From the NCBI RefSeq assembly GCF_040219215.1, contig NZ_JAVJSX010000019.1:134581-198580 (forward strand): a stretch of DNA of 64,000 bases. Direction: 5' to 3'. This DNA comes from Thalassobaculum_A sp040219215 (GTDB taxonomy: Bacteria > Pseudomonadota > Alphaproteobacteria > Thalassobaculales > Thalassobaculaceae). The notes under the pieces were generated by a model. That model ran no database searches. It saw nothing but the letters and a program-made list of their open reading frames with translations, and was not told where the DNA came from. How positions within the stretch are numbered: the first letter of the stretch is position 1; every line of letters begins with the position of its first letter. The position numbers and the translations under genes were made by a program. Positions 41,366 to 51,087 of the stretch are shown in pieces.

Positions 41366-42730
41366 ATGGGCACGACGTTGCAGTTTCTAGGTGGGGCTGG
41401 GACCGTCACCGGCTCGAAATACCTGGTCACATCCGGTCGCACGCGGGTGCTGGTCGACTGCGGGCTGTTCCAGGGCTTCAAGCATCTTCGGCTGCGCAAC
41501 TGGGCGCCGCTACCAGTGGTCCCGTCCAGCATCGACGCCGTCGTCCTGACGCACGCCCACATCGATCACTCCGGCTATCTACCCCGGCTGGTTGCGGATG
41601 GATTCCAGGGGCCGGTGTATTCGACCGACGCAACGCGCGACCTTTGCGGGATCCTGCTGCCCGATAGCGCACATCTTCAGGAGAAGGACGCCGAGTTCGC
41701 CAATCGCCACGGCTTCTCCAAGCATCACCCTGCCCTACCGCTCTACACCCGTGCCGACGCCGAGGCGGCATTGGCGCGCTTGGTGCCCATTGAGTTCGAT
41801 ATAGAGCGACGCATCGCGTCGTCCATCACGATCCGTTTTCAACCCGCAGGGCACATCCTCGGCGCGGCGATCGTCTCGATGAGCTGCGGAAAACAGCAGA
41901 TCGTCTTCTCGGGCGATCTGGGCCGGACCGGCAGCGCCACCATGGTCGACCCCGCACCAGTCCAGAGCGCCGACTACCTGCTGGTGGAATCCACCTATGG
42001 CAACCGTCGACACGATCAAAGCGACCCCGAAGACGCGCTCGCCGCAGCCATAAGCAGGACGGCGGCAAGAGGCGGGACCGTCATCATTCCATCCTTCGCG
42101 GTCGGGCGAGCCCAGACCCTGCTGTACCACATTCATCGCCTGAAAGTTGCCCGGCGCATCCCGGATCTCCCCGTGTTCCTTGACAGCCCGATGAGCATCG
42201 ACGCCAGCGAGTTGTTCTGCAGTCACCATCGCGAGCACAAGCTGAACGCAGAACAAGCGCGCGCCGCCTGTTCGGTCGCACGCTACGTGCGGGATCCGGA
42301 GGAATCGAAAGAGCTCGACGCCAATCCGATGCCGAAGATCATCGTGTCGGCCAGCGGCATGGCGACCGGCGGTCGGATACTGCATCACCTGAAGCACTAC
42401 GCACCCGATCCGCGAAACCTGATCATGTTCGCAGGCTTTCAGGCAGGCGGCACCCGGGGCGCGGCCATGACCGAAGGCGCGGAGTCCATCAAGATCCACG
42501 GCCAGTACTTCGACGTTCGAGCGGAGGTCCGGAATCTTTCGATGTTCTCTGCCCACGCTGACGGTGATGAAGTGATGGAGTGGCTGCGGAACATGGAAGA
42601 GCCGCCAAAGCAGACCTTCGTGGTCCACGGAGAACCCACTGCGGCCGACACGCTGCGCCACCGGATCGAAGAGGAACTGGGATGGGACTGTCGGGTGCCC
42701 GAACATCTGGAGACGGTGCCGCTGCCGTGA
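41366..42730 (+). CDS. Beta-CASP metallo-beta-lactamase-fold ribonuclease-like protein
   Basis: 454 residues. Metal motif VVLTHAHIDHSGYLPRL, PAGHILGAAIV, FSGDLGRTGS; then beta-CASP block (IPSFAVGRAQTLLYHI, VFLDSPMSIDASELF) and the C-terminal ASGMATGGRILHHLKHYAPDP, SMFSAHADGDEVMEWL. It resembles CPSF73/RNase J-related exonucleases and MBL-type RNA-specificity proteins. AGGGGGGCAGC precedes ATG 41366. Likely a cytosolic RNase; single-gene unit. Confidence 0.9.
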   Translation: MGTTLQFLGGAGTVTGSKYLVTSGRTRVLVDCGLFQGFKHLRLRNWAPLPVVPSSIDAVVLTHAHIDHSGYLPRLVADGFQGPVYSTDATRDLCGILLPDSAHLQEKDAEFANRHGFSKHHPALPLYTRADAEAALARLVPIEFDIERRIASSITIRFQPAGHILGAAIVSMSCGKQQIVFSGDLGRTGSATMVDPAPVQSADYLLVESTYGNRRHDQSDPEDALAAAISRTAARGGTVIIPSFAVGRAQTLLYHIHRLKVARRIPDLPVFLDSPMSIDASELFCSHHREHKLNAEQARAACSVARYVRDPEESKELDANPMPKIIVSASGMATGGRILHHLKHYAPDPRNLIMFAGFQAGGTRGAAMTEGAESIKIHGQYFDVRAEVRNLSMFSAHADGDEVMEWLRNMEEPPKQTFVVHGEPTAADTLRHRIEEELGWDCRVPEHLETVPLP

Positions 42731-42830
42731 TCGCAGGGTTGCGACCATCGCGGCGTGGACATGTTCAACGGCCGAAACTATCTCTGCGGTAGATGCTGAC
42801 GCACCGCGACATTTGGGAAGCCGATCGGTC

Positions 42831-43508
42831 ATGGATCTGAACGCCGACTTCGCCCAGCGCGTCGCGTTGCACGCCGACGAGATCGAATGGCGGACATCGC
42901 CGACTCCTGGGGTCTCCCGCCGGATGCTGGACCGCATCGGCGACGAGGTCGCACGCGCCACCTCGATCGTGCGCTACGATCCCGGCAGCCGGTTCCCCGA
43001 GCATGTCCACGGCGGCGGCGAGGAGTTCATCGTCCTGGACGGCGTGTTCCAGGACGACCGCGGCGACTATCCGGCTGGCTGCTACGTCCGCAACCCGCCG
43101 CAGTCGAGGCACACGCCCGGCTCGGCACCAGGCTGCACCATCCTGGTCAAGCTGTGGCAGTTCGACCCCGCGGACCGAAGCCATGTGATCATCGACACCA
43201 ACAGGATCGGCGCCGTACCCGATGGCAATCGGGCGGGCGTGTCGATCACCCCGCTGTTCAAGGACGCACGTGAGGACGTGCGCATCGAGCGCTGGGTGCC
43301 GGATAAGACGGTGTCGGTCGAATGGACGGGCGGTGCCGAACTGTTCGTGCTGGACGGTGGCTTCGTGCAGGCCGCGGAGGCGTTCCGCCGCCACTCGTGG
43401 CTGCGGCTGCCTGATGACGGTGAGACCACCGTCGACGTTGGCCCCGATGGTGCCACCGTGTGGGTCAAGACCGGTCATCTGCGGTTCGCGGCGCCGCCTG
43501 CCGGCTAA
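42831..43508 (+). CDS. ChrR-type bicupin anti-sigma/sensor-like protein
   Basis: 225 residues. Two cupin halves: FPEHVHGGGEEFIVLDGVFQDDRG with the metal triad (H, H, E and a later H in SRHTPG), then VEWTGGAELFVLDGGF, FRRHSWLRLP. This is the ChrR cupin organisation without the N-terminal anti-sigma helices, so it may be a stand-alone metal-binding enzyme or sensor. ATG 42831 lacks a close ribosome site; GGGAAG is 12 bp upstream. Converges with the HxlR gene, 13-bp gap. Confidence 0.82.
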   Translation: MDLNADFAQRVALHADEIEWRTSPTPGVSRRMLDRIGDEVARATSIVRYDPGSRFPEHVHGGGEEFIVLDGVFQDDRGDYPAGCYVRNPPQSRHTPGSAPGCTILVKLWQFDPADRSHVIIDTNRIGAVPDGNRAGVSITPLFKDAREDVRIERWVPDKTVSVEWTGGAELFVLDGGFVQAAEAFRRHSWLRLPDDGETTVDVGPDGATVWVKTGHLRFAAPPAG

Positions 43509-43521
43509 CCCCGAGCCGGTC

Positions 43522-43887
43522 TCAACCGTTCGACACCGACACGCCCGGCTCACCCTTCAGCCGGTGGCCGATGGTGACGATCGCCTCGATCGCCGGCACC
43601 AGTTCGCTACCGAGCGCGGTCAGCGAATACTCGACCGACGGCGGCGAGGTCGGCTTGACCTCTCGGTTCACCACCCCGCGAGCCTCCAACTCCCGCAACC
43701 GCGCGGTCAACACCTTGGGCGAGACCGGCGGAATGTCGATCCGCAGTTCACTGAATCGGCGCGGGCCTGCCCGCAGGCTCCAGATCACGTTGACCGTCCA
43801 GGCGCCGCCGATGATCGCCATGCACTCCGTCAGAGGACATGACGGCGGCGGTTGCGGGCTCTGGTTCCTGCGAACCTTCAGCGGCAC
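43522..43887 (-). CDS. HxlR family transcriptional regulator
   Basis: 121 residues. PLTECMAIIGGAWTVNVIWSLRAGPRRFSELRIDIPPVSPKVLTARLRELEARGVVNRE is the HxlR winged helix, with the N-terminal CPLTEC Cys pair common in redox- or quinone-sensing members. C-terminal EYSLTALGSELVPAIEAIVTIGHRL is the dimer helix. It is divergent from a glutathione transferase gene, a classic arrangement where HxlR represses a detoxification gene. Confidence 0.92.
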   Translation of the reverse strand: MPLKVRRNQSPQPPPSCPLTECMAIIGGAWTVNVIWSLRAGPRRFSELRIDIPPVSPKVLTARLRELEARGVVNREVKPTSPPSVEYSLTALGSELVPAIEAIVTIGHRLKGEPGVSVSNG

Positions 43888-44019
43888 GGCTCACTCCAGG
43901 TTACCGAATGGAAACTTCAATATTAAGTATCTAAAGGATATCTGATTTACAATGGCAACCGTCATTCATACCTGTCGGCTCGATCTCTTCAACCAACCGG
44001 AACTCACGGAGACCGACCG
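43888..44019. promoter_or_regulatory. Divergent HxlR/GST promoter region
   Basis: 132 bp between divergent starts. The middle (43912-43952) is AT-rich against the GC-rich surroundings and holds the likely overlapping promoters and HxlR operator (imperfect dyad around AACTTCAATATTAAGTAT). Electrophile or quinone stress is the expected cue from the family. Confidence 0.4.
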
Positions 44020-44634
44020 ATGAAGCTCTACTACTCGCCCGGCGCCTGCTCGCTGGCCGCCCATATCGCCCTGCGGATGACCGGCGTCGAATTCGAGATC
44101 GAGAAAGTCGACACCCAGACCAAGACGACCGCCAGCGGCGCCGACTACACGCGGATCAACCCCAAGGGCTACGTTCCGGCGCTGCAACTGCGGTCCGGCG
44201 ATGTGCTGACCGAAGCACCCGCAGTCCTGCAATACATTGCCGACCGTAACCCGGCCGCCGCCCTCGCCCCAGCATCCGCCACATTGGAACGCGCAAGGTT
44301 GCAGGAGCATCTGAACTTCGTCTCGTCCGAACTGCACAAGGCGTTCAAGCCGTTCTTCGCAGGCACACCAATCGCCGATAACGCCCGGCCCGCCGCCGAA
44401 GACGTCATCGCCAAGCGCATGGTTCACATCGAGGCACTGCTGACTGACGGGCGCATGCATCTGGTAGGCAACACCGTCTCGGTGGCCGACCTTTATCTGT
44501 TCGTGGTGGCGAACTGGTGCAATTTCATTGGCATCGACCTCGGTCAATGGCCAAACGTGGCGGCGTTCGTCGAGCGCATGGCGGCCCTGCCGGCGGTGCG
44601 CGAGGCGATGACCGCCGAAGGTCTGATCCACTAG
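44020..44634 (+). CDS. Glutathione S-transferase (bacterial beta/GstA type)
   Basis: 204 residues. MKLYYSPGACSLAAHIALR carries the Cys10 of beta-class enzymes that forms mixed disulfides; INPKGYVPALQLRSGDVLTEAPAVLQYIAD is the GSH-binding block. The C-terminal helical domain has VADLYLFVVANW. Soluble detoxification enzyme. Divergent from the HxlR gene and probably its target. Ribosome site GGAGACCGACCG. Confidence 0.93.
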   Translation: MKLYYSPGACSLAAHIALRMTGVEFEIEKVDTQTKTTASGADYTRINPKGYVPALQLRSGDVLTEAPAVLQYIADRNPAAALAPASATLERARLQEHLNFVSSELHKAFKPFFAGTPIADNARPAAEDVIAKRMVHIEALLTDGRMHLVGNTVSVADLYLFVVANWCNFIGIDLGQWPNVAAFVERMAALPAVREAMTAEGLIH

Positions 44635-44704
44635 CCTGCTCTGCGCGGGACGTCGGCCGATATCGGATAGCGTTCCGCGCTTCACCCTCGCAAGGATGCA
44701 TTCA

Positions 44705-45094
44705 ATGGACCCTCGCTACGCCGCCGTCGTTGATACCCTGTCGACCTATTTCGACGGCCTGTACCACAGCGACGCCGCCAAACTCGCCACGGTCTTCCAC
44801 CCCGACGCGCAGTATGTCTGCGCCACCGAGGAACCGCTGCTGCAACTGACCATGCAGGAGTATTTTCCGGTCGTGGCCAAGCGCCCATCACCGGCCAGCC
44901 GCGGCGAAGCACGCACCGATCGCATCGCCGCCATCGAGTTCGCCGGGCCGGCCACCGCGTTCGCCCGTGTCCATTGCTCGATCGGTCCGAAGCAGTTCAC
45001 CGACTTCCTGACGCTGATCCTGGTCGACGGCCGCTGGCAGATCATTGCCAAGGTGTTCCACTTCGATCTGGTCGAGCCGATGATCCCCGCCTGA
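44705..45094 (+). CDS. NTF2-like/lumazine-binding family protein
   Basis: 129 residues from ATG 44705, because AAGGATG is well spaced before it and too close to the ATG at 44696. Single NTF2 fold: VVDTLSTYFDGLYHSDAAKLATVFHPDAQYV, LQLTMQEYFPVV and TLILVDGRWQIIAKVFH. Members bind or isomerise small ligands; no catalytic residue stands out. Followed by nitronate monooxygenase 34 bp later, likely the same transcript. Confidence 0.84.
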   Translation: MDPRYAAVVDTLSTYFDGLYHSDAAKLATVFHPDAQYVCATEEPLLQLTMQEYFPVVAKRPSPASRGEARTDRIAAIEFAGPATAFARVHCSIGPKQFTDFLTLILVDGRWQIIAKVFHFDLVEPMIPA

Positions 45095-45128
45095 CCGCCA
45101 GTTCGCATCAATCAAGGAATTCCATGCC

Positions 45129-46085
45129 ATGACGTTCACGACCCGCCTGACCGAACTGCTCGGTATCGAGCACCCCATCCTCCTGGCACCGATGGGCTCG
45201 GCCTCCGGCGGTGCCCTGGCCGCTGCCGTGACATCGGCCGGCGGCTTCGGCTTCGTCGGCTCCGGCTACGCCAGCAGCGAGACGGTCCATCGCGAGATGT
45301 TGGCCGCCGGCAACGTCCGGATCGGCGTCGGCTTCATCAACTGGGCGCTGCAGGACCGGCCCGAGGCCCTGGACGCAGCGCTGGAACACAATCCGGCCGC
45401 GGTGATGCTGTCGTTCGGCGACCCGACACCCTTCGCCAGCCGGGTCAAGCAGGCCGGCAGCCTACTGTTCTGCCAGGTGCAGACGCTCGACATGGCAAAG
45501 CAGGCGGCCGACGCCGGTGCCGATGTGATCATCGCCCAGGGCCGCGACGCCGGCGGCCATTCCGGGCACGTCCGCGGGACTTTCGGGCTGGTCCCGTCGG
45601 TGGTCGATGCCGTCGCGCCGATCCCGGTGGTCGCGGCGGGCGCAGTCGCAGACGGCCGGGGCCTTGCGGCCGCCCTGGTCCTCGGTGCGGAAGGCGTTCT
45701 GATGGGTACCCGGTTCGCCGCATCGAAGGAATCGCAGTGGAGCGAGGTGCTGAAGCAGGGAGCGGTCGCCGCCGCCGGCGACGACACCGAGCAGACCCGG
45801 GTCTTCGACATCGTGCGCGGCGCCGCCTGGCCGACGCATTTTCCGGGGCGCGCGGTGCGAAACGATTTCTCGGCGCGCTGGCATGGGCGTGAGGAGGAAC
45901 TCGCGGACCAGCGCGAGACCGAGAATACGCGCTACGACGCGACCGACGCCGGCGATCTGTCCACCCGCGTGCTGTGGGCCGGTGAAGGTGTGGATCTGGT
46001 CAAGGACATCCCGTCGGCCCGCGACATCGTCCTGCGCACGGTCGCGGAGGCTCGAAAGGCCCTCGGCGCCAGTTGGCCCGGGTGA
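45129..46085 (+). CDS. Nitronate monooxygenase (NPD family flavoprotein)
   Basis: 318 residues, TIM barrel FMN enzyme. FTTRLTELLGIEHPILLAPMG, DVIIAQGRDAGGHSGHV (catalytic His in GGHSGH), IPVVAAGAVADGRGLAAALVLGAEGVLMGTRFAAS are the family blocks. It oxidatively denitrifies alkyl nitronates, or acts as an enoyl reductase-like flavoprotein in some relatives. Complete length. No obvious transcription factor adjacent. Confidence 0.9.
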   Translation: MTFTTRLTELLGIEHPILLAPMGSASGGALAAAVTSAGGFGFVGSGYASSETVHREMLAAGNVRIGVGFINWALQDRPEALDAALEHNPAAVMLSFGDPTPFASRVKQAGSLLFCQVQTLDMAKQAADAGADVIIAQGRDAGGHSGHVRGTFGLVPSVVDAVAPIPVVAAGAVADGRGLAAALVLGAEGVLMGTRFAASKESQWSEVLKQGAVAAAGDDTEQTRVFDIVRGAAWPTHFPGRAVRNDFSARWHGREEELADQRETENTRYDATDAGDLSTRVLWAGEGVDLVKDIPSARDIVLRTVAEARKALGASWPG

Positions 46086-46169
46086 TGCGGACGTGATTTC
46101 ACCAGTGTGCCGGTCGTCCAGTTCCGCGGGACGGTCGGCAACGCCGTCGCCAAGCACCTGTGATGCAGT

Positions 46170-46196
46170 GGGCGGGCGCGTCGACCGCGCCCGCCC
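46170..46196. terminator. GC-rich hairpin after nitronate monooxygenase
   Basis: GGGCGGGCGCG and CGCGCCCGCCC form an 11-bp perfect stem with a TCGAC loop, 85 bp past the stop. There is no T-run, so it is a weak intrinsic or a factor-dependent terminator at best. Confidence 0.4.
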
Positions 46197-46330
46197 TACC
46201 CGCCAGTCCGGCGATCGTCATGCTGTTGCAATACAAGCCTCACGCAACCGTAACGCTCACCCCTTATCAGAACGCACGTCGTCGACCGCCGCCCCGACCG
46301 GCATCCTCCGAAACGACGTGGATTCTCGAC

Positions 46331-48226
46331 ATGTTCTCTCTGATCCACTCACGTCTGAACGTGAAGTTGAGCCTGTCCCTGGCCATCACCTTATGCATCG
46401 TCATGGCCGGACTCTCGACCCTCTACTTCACTGCCGTCGATCGACTGATGGGCGAGCAGGAAGCCAGAGCCCAGTTGTATCGGGTTCTGAACCGGGACAT
46501 GCGCGACGAGGTGTTCCGACTGCAGGCGCGGCTGGTCGACATACCGGACCGCCTACAGACCGATCCAATTCCGGTTCTACAGGCATGGGCACTGCAACAG
46601 CCGGGCACGATAGTCCGGCGATACGAAGGTCGCGACCAGATCATCGACCGCTTTGCCGACCGGCGCCAACGTCGCGACCTCCAGCAGCCGAACCGGGTCG
46701 TGATGACAGGAGGCGCCGATGACCCCGGTGTGGCCTACGGCTTGTTCGTCGGTGACACCTTCGCAGACGCAGTAGAAGAACTGGTCCTGCCTGGCGCTGA
46801 TCCCGCACAGCTTGCAGCCAAAGTTGACGCGGTCATGTCTGCCGGCACAAGCCTGCAATCGCTGCAGACAAAGGTGTCGGAACTGCGCCGCGTCCTGGTC
46901 GATGACGCCCTGTCCGCTGAGACAACCCGCAACGCGCTGTTGGGTCAGGTCGAGACCATCGCGGCGATGGAACGGTCGGTCGAAGCCAGCAAGCGGGATT
47001 CCGGCCGTCTGATCATCGCCATGACAATCGGCGCCATCCTTCTGGCCAATCTGATGGTCTGGATCGTGACGCGAAGGATGATTACCGGCGCTCTGTCTGA
47101 CCTGGCGCACGCCGCTCGGGCGATCGCCAACGGAGAGCATGCAACGGTCGACCATACCCACCGCACTGACGAAATCGGCGCGCTTGCGAAGGGCGTGAGC
47201 CGCTTCAAGCAGGCCCTGGTCGAGGTCCACACGCTAAAAGAACAGCAAGAGCACGAGCGTGCCGTCCGTGAGGCCGCGCTCGCAACCCGACTACGGGCGC
47301 TGAACGACGCGGTGGAGCAGGGGATGGGCGCCCGGGTGGCGGTTGTTACCAACAGCGCCAGCGAACTCGGCGGGATCGCATCGGCCCTGGACGGCTTGGC
47401 CGGGGGGACAATGTTGCGTGCCGGCGAATCGACCGAACTGGCAGGACGCAGCGCCCGGTTCGCCGAAGTCGTCATGACGACCACCCAGGTCCTGCACACC
47501 GCCGCTCAGGAGATCGCCGCGGACGTCCAGGCCCAGCGTGCGCTGACCCACCAGGTTGCCGCCGAGGCCGAGCAAGTATCAATGCTGATGACCGGCCTGA
47601 CCACAACGGCCAGCGAGATCGACGGCGTCGTCCATCTGATCGAAAGAATCGCCAAGCAGACCAAGTTGCTGTCGCTGAATGCGACGATTGAAGCGGCCCG
47701 TGCCGGACCGGCGGGTGCCGGATTTGCTGTGGTGGCCGGCGAGGTCAATACGCTGTCAAGCGAGACTGCCGACGCAACCCATCGGATCGCCCGGCAGATC
47801 GCGTCGTTTCGCAACGGTGTAGCCAGTGCGGAAACTGCGGCCGGAACCATCCAGGATCGCATTCAGGCGGTCAACGAGGGCATGCAGCGGGCCGCGAGCG
47901 GTGTAACGGAGCTCAGTCAGAAGACCGCGGCGATTACCGATGGAGTCGCCGAGGCGTCCACCAATGCCAGGCAGGTTGCCGACGTGAACATACAGGTCGA
48001 TGCATCGGCCCGCGAAACCGGGACGATGAGCGCCCAGGTCTCGGACTTGGCCGTCCGCATCGGGGCGGCCGTGGAGGATATGCGGGCCCACCTTCGATCG
48101 ATTCTCGCCGACGCCTCCGGCGATACCGCCCCGGACGTGCCGCTGTCCGTCCCCACCCTGCACGATCTCGCCCGGACGCCGCCCCTCCGCCCGCTTCAGC
48201 CGCACTACGCCATTGCGGCGGAATGA
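46331..48226 (+). CDS. Methyl-accepting chemotaxis protein
   Basis: 631 residues from ATG 46331. TM1 at ~15-35, periplasmic ~190 residues, TM2 at ~232-252, HAMP (RRMITGALSDLAHAARAIANGEH), and the signalling tip IERIAKQTKLLSLNATIEAARAGPAGAGFAVVAGEVNTLSSETADATHRIARQI. The long coiled-coil helices end before a Pro-rich tail, no CheR-binding pentapeptide is seen. No Cache or PAS domain recognised in the sensor region; ligand unknown. Upstream ATG in frame at 46160 is rejected as the leader lacks helix features. Confidence 0.93.
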   Translation: MFSLIHSRLNVKLSLSLAITLCIVMAGLSTLYFTAVDRLMGEQEARAQLYRVLNRDMRDEVFRLQARLVDIPDRLQTDPIPVLQAWALQQPGTIVRRYEGRDQIIDRFADRRQRRDLQQPNRVVMTGGADDPGVAYGLFVGDTFADAVEELVLPGADPAQLAAKVDAVMSAGTSLQSLQTKVSELRRVLVDDALSAETTRNALLGQVETIAAMERSVEASKRDSGRLIIAMTIGAILLANLMVWIVTRRMITGALSDLAHAARAIANGEHATVDHTHRTDEIGALAKGVSRFKQALVEVHTLKEQQEHERAVREAALATRLRALNDAVEQGMGARVAVVTNSASELGGIASALDGLAGGTMLRAGESTELAGRSARFAEVVMTTTQVLHTAAQEIAADVQAQRALTHQVAAEAEQVSMLMTGLTTTASEIDGVVHLIERIAKQTKLLSLNATIEAARAGPAGAGFAVVAGEVNTLSSETADATHRIARQIASFRNGVASAETAAGTIQDRIQAVNEGMQRAASGVTELSQKTAAITDGVAEASTNARQVADVNIQVDASARETGTMSAQVSDLAVRIGAAVEDMRAHLRSILADASGDTAPDVPLSVPTLHDLARTPPLRPLQPHYAIAAE

Positions 48227-48236
48227 GCGTGCCCTG

Positions 48237-49031
48237 TCAGTCGTAGGCGCCCATCACGTTCTGGTCGTGGTCGATCACCGATCCGGTCATCACCCCGGAA
48301 TCCGACGACAGCAGGAACAGCACCAACCGGGCCACATCGTCCGGCTTGATCAGGCGGCCGAACGGCTGACCCGCCTCGGCGGTGGTCAACCAGTCGGCCG
48401 GTTGGCCCTCGGCCCGCTGGACGGCGTCCTCGTTCGGCGTGTCGGCCCAGCCGATGTTGATGGCGTTGACCCGGATGCGATCACGGCGCAGGCCGTGGGC
48501 CAGGTTGCGCGTCAGCACCGCGAGCGCGCCCTTCGACGCGCTGTACGGTACCAGCTTCGGCTGGCCGCCATGGCTCGACATGGTGACGATGTTGACGATC
48601 CGGCCGGCGGTGGCGTCGCGGCGCATCAACCGCACCGCTTCCTGGCACAGGAAAAAGGGCGCCCGCACGTTGACCGCGAACAGCCGGTCCCACAGCTCCG
48701 GCGTGGTGTCGTCGAGCGTGCCGCGATCGGTCACGCCGGCCGCGTTCACCAACCCGTCCAACCGGCCGAACGCCGTGTCGGCCGCAGCAATCACCAGGCG
48801 GCAGGCCTCGACATCCTCCAGTTCGGCCCTGACGAACAATGCCCGGGCACCGGATGCGCGCAGTTCGGCAGCCACCTGTTCCCCGCGCGGCGCGTCCCGC
48901 CCGGTGACGATCAGCCCCCGTGCCCCACGCTCCGCCAGACGCCGGACGATCGCTTCGCCGATGCCCTGGGTCGAGCCGGTCACCACGAATACCCCGCCGG
49001 CAAGGTCGGCCTGATTGTTCCACGAAGTCAT
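48237..49031 (-). CDS. Short-chain dehydrogenase/reductase
   Basis: 264 residues. NAD(P) motif VVTGSTQGIGEAIVRRLAERGARGLIVTGRD, NAAGVTDRG, catalytic S/Y/K in IVTMSSHGGQPKLVPYSASKGALAVL, and an adjacent VNAINIGWADTP. ATG 49031 overlaps the preceding IMPase stop (ATGA). Its partner suggests oxidation of a polyol or cyclitol freed by the phosphatase. Confidence 0.92.
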   Translation of the reverse strand: MTSWNNQADLAGGVFVVTGSTQGIGEAIVRRLAERGARGLIVTGRDAPRGEQVAAELRASGARALFVRAELEDVEACRLVIAAADTAFGRLDGLVNAAGVTDRGTLDDTTPELWDRLFAVNVRAPFFLCQEAVRLMRRDATAGRIVNIVTMSSHGGQPKLVPYSASKGALAVLTRNLAHGLRRDRIRVNAINIGWADTPNEDAVQRAEGQPADWLTTAEAGQPFGRLIKPDDVARLVLFLLSSDSGVMTGSVIDHDQNVMGAYD

Positions 49032-49873
49032 CGGGCGAACCCCGGCGGTGGTGCGGGCAGGTCGTAGCCCGCCTCCCCGGCCAGCGCGTAGAACCGCTCC
49101 GCCAGTCGGCATCCGCTCGCCATCACGATCGCCCCGTCGGTGACCCCGTCATCGGCGGTCAGGTCATTGATCCAACCGCCGGCCGCCAGGACCAGCGCCG
49201 CGCCGGCGAACGAGTCCCAGGAGTTCATGTGCCCCTCGATATACGCGATGTAGCGACCGGCCGCGACATGGGCGAGACCGAGGGCCCCCGAGCCCGAGCG
49301 GTGATAGATCCCGCCCGCGTCGATCAGCCGGCCGATGAACGATACCGTCGGCGCCTTGGGCACCCGGAAGGAGAAGCCGACCTCGGTCAGGCCCGCCTGG
49401 AAGTCCGAAACGTCGGCCGGTGCGATCGGCCTGCCGTTGCAGGTCGCTCCGCCGCCGAGCGCACCGACGAAGCATTCGTCGGCACACGGGTCGACGATGA
49501 CCCCGGCCTCGATCCGGCCATCGACCATCAACCCGATCGACACGCACCATGTCGGAAGCCCGGACAGGAAACACTGGGTGCCGTCGATCGGATCGACCAC
49601 CCAGACCGGACCTTGGCCGTAGGAACCGCCGCCGCCGGTCTCCTCGCCCAGAAAGCCGTCGTCCGGAAACCGATCAGCCAATGCCCCGCGGATCAGTTCC
49701 TCGACCTCCCTGTCGGCCCGGCTGACCACGTCCTGCTGCCCCTTGGTTTCAACCACCAGGGCGTCGCGCTCGCGAAAATACCGCAGGGCCAGAACGCCGG
49801 CCCGGCGTGCAACGTCTTCGGCGAAAGCCAGCCGATCCTGTACCTGCTGCGTCACCGCACCACGAGCCGTCAT
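49028..49873 (-). CDS. Inositol monophosphatase family protein
   Basis: 281 residues. Metal motifs: DVVSRADREVEELI, FLGEETGGG, WVVDPIDGTQCFLSGLPTWCVSIGL and the C-terminal NSWDSFAGAALVLAAGG (WDxxxG with Ser). Related enzymes dephosphorylate inositol phosphate, fructose bisphosphate, histidinol phosphate or PAP. Divergent from an Fbp-type ABC importer and coupled to an SDR, with an IolG-like dehydrogenase 5 kb away, favouring a cyclitol phosphate. Confidence 0.9.
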   Translation of the reverse strand: MTARGAVTQQVQDRLAFAEDVARRAGVLALRYFRERDALVVETKGQQDVVSRADREVEELIRGALADRFPDDGFLGEETGGGGSYGQGPVWVVDPIDGTQCFLSGLPTWCVSIGLMVDGRIEAGVIVDPCADECFVGALGGGATCNGRPIAPADVSDFQAGLTEVGFSFRVPKAPTVSFIGRLIDAGGIYHRSGSGALGLAHVAAGRYIAYIEGHMNSWDSFAGAALVLAAGGWINDLTADDGVTDGAIVMASGCRLAERFYALAGEAGYDLPAPPPGFAR

Positions 49874-50031
49874 CGCCGATTTGCCTCAATTTCGGATGGT
49901 TATCGTCGGATTCATTGCAGCACGCCGATATATTTTGAACAATGTCGAACAGACGGGTCGGCGCCTGCCATCCGTCGCAACGACAAACCGCCGCCCGAGG
50001 CACCACGACCTGCGGGCGCATGGAGGGAAGC

Positions 50032-51069
50032 ATGCATCGAATCGCACGGGCTGCTGGGCTTGGGGTGCTGGCCGCCGGGCTGCTCGGATTTGGCACCGGA
50101 ACGGCCTCGGCCGCCGGCAAGCTGACGCTCTACTGCAGCCCGCAGATCGAGTGGTGCAACCTGATGGTCGAGTCCTTCGAGAAGGAGACCGGCATCAAGG
50201 TGGCGATGACCCGCAAGAGTTCGGGCGAGACTTTCGCGCAGATCAAGGCCGAGGCGACCAACCCGAAGGGCGATGTGTGGTGGGGCGGCACCGGCGATCC
50301 GCACCTGCAGGCGGCCGAGGAAGGCCTGACCCAGGCGTATGATTCCCCGATGCGCAAGGAACTGCAGGACTGGGCGCTGTCCCAGGCCAAAGCCGCCGGC
50401 GACAAGACCATCGGCATCTATGCAGGTGCACTGGGCTTTGGTTACAACAAGGATCTGCTGGCCAAGGCCGGACTGCCCGAGCCGAAGTGCTGGGCCGACC
50501 TGATCAAGCCGGAGTTCAAGGGCCACGTGCAGATGGCCAACCCGAACTCGTCCGGTACCGCCTACACGACGCTGGCCACCATCATCCAGATCATGGGCGA
50601 GGAGAAGGGCTTCGACTACATGAAGGCCCTGCATAAGAACATCAACCAGTACACCAAGTCCGGCTCGGCCCCGATCAAGGCCGCCGCCCGCGGCGAGACC
50701 ACGGTCGGCATCGTGTTCCTGCACGACGCCGTGACCCAGGTGGTTTCCGGCTTCCCAGTGGTGGTCGTCGCGCCCTGCGAGGGCACCGGCTACGAAATCG
50801 GCTCCATGAGCATCATCAAGGATGCCCGCAACCTGGACGAAGCGAAGAAGTTCTACGACTTCGCCCTGCGGGCCGACATCCAGGAACTGGCCGTGCAGGC
50901 CCAGGCCTATCAGGTGATGTCGAACAAGGCCGCCAAGCCGGCCAAGGAATCGCCGAACCTCGATACCATCAAGCTGATCGATTACGACTTCGTGAAGTAC
51001 GGTTCGTCGGACGAACGTCGCCGGCTGCTGGAGAAGTGGGATACCGACGTCAAGCCGCTGCCGCAGTGA
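50032..51069 (+). CDS. Fbp/Afu-type ABC transporter substrate-binding protein
   Basis: 345 residues. Signal peptide (AAGLGVLAAGLLGFGTGTASAA), then KLTLYCSPQIEWCNLMVESFEKETGIKVAMTRKSSGETFAQIKAEA, the SBP_bac_6/FbpA family start; WWGGTGDPHLQAAEEG, NSSGTAYTTLATIIQIMGEEKG and AARGETTVGIVFLHDAV follow. Such proteins bind ferric ion or phosphorylated organics. GGAGGGAAGC precedes ATG 50032. First gene of the importer. Confidence 0.9.
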   Translation: MHRIARAAGLGVLAAGLLGFGTGTASAAGKLTLYCSPQIEWCNLMVESFEKETGIKVAMTRKSSGETFAQIKAEATNPKGDVWWGGTGDPHLQAAEEGLTQAYDSPMRKELQDWALSQAKAAGDKTIGIYAGALGFGYNKDLLAKAGLPEPKCWADLIKPEFKGHVQMANPNSSGTAYTTLATIIQIMGEEKGFDYMKALHKNINQYTKSGSAPIKAAARGETTVGIVFLHDAVTQVVSGFPVVVVAPCEGTGYEIGSMSIIKDARNLDEAKKFYDFALRADIQELAVQAQAYQVMSNKAAKPAKESPNLDTIKLIDYDFVKYGSSDERRRLLEKWDTDVKPLPQ

Positions 51070-51087
51070 TCAGCCGGCACTACTGAC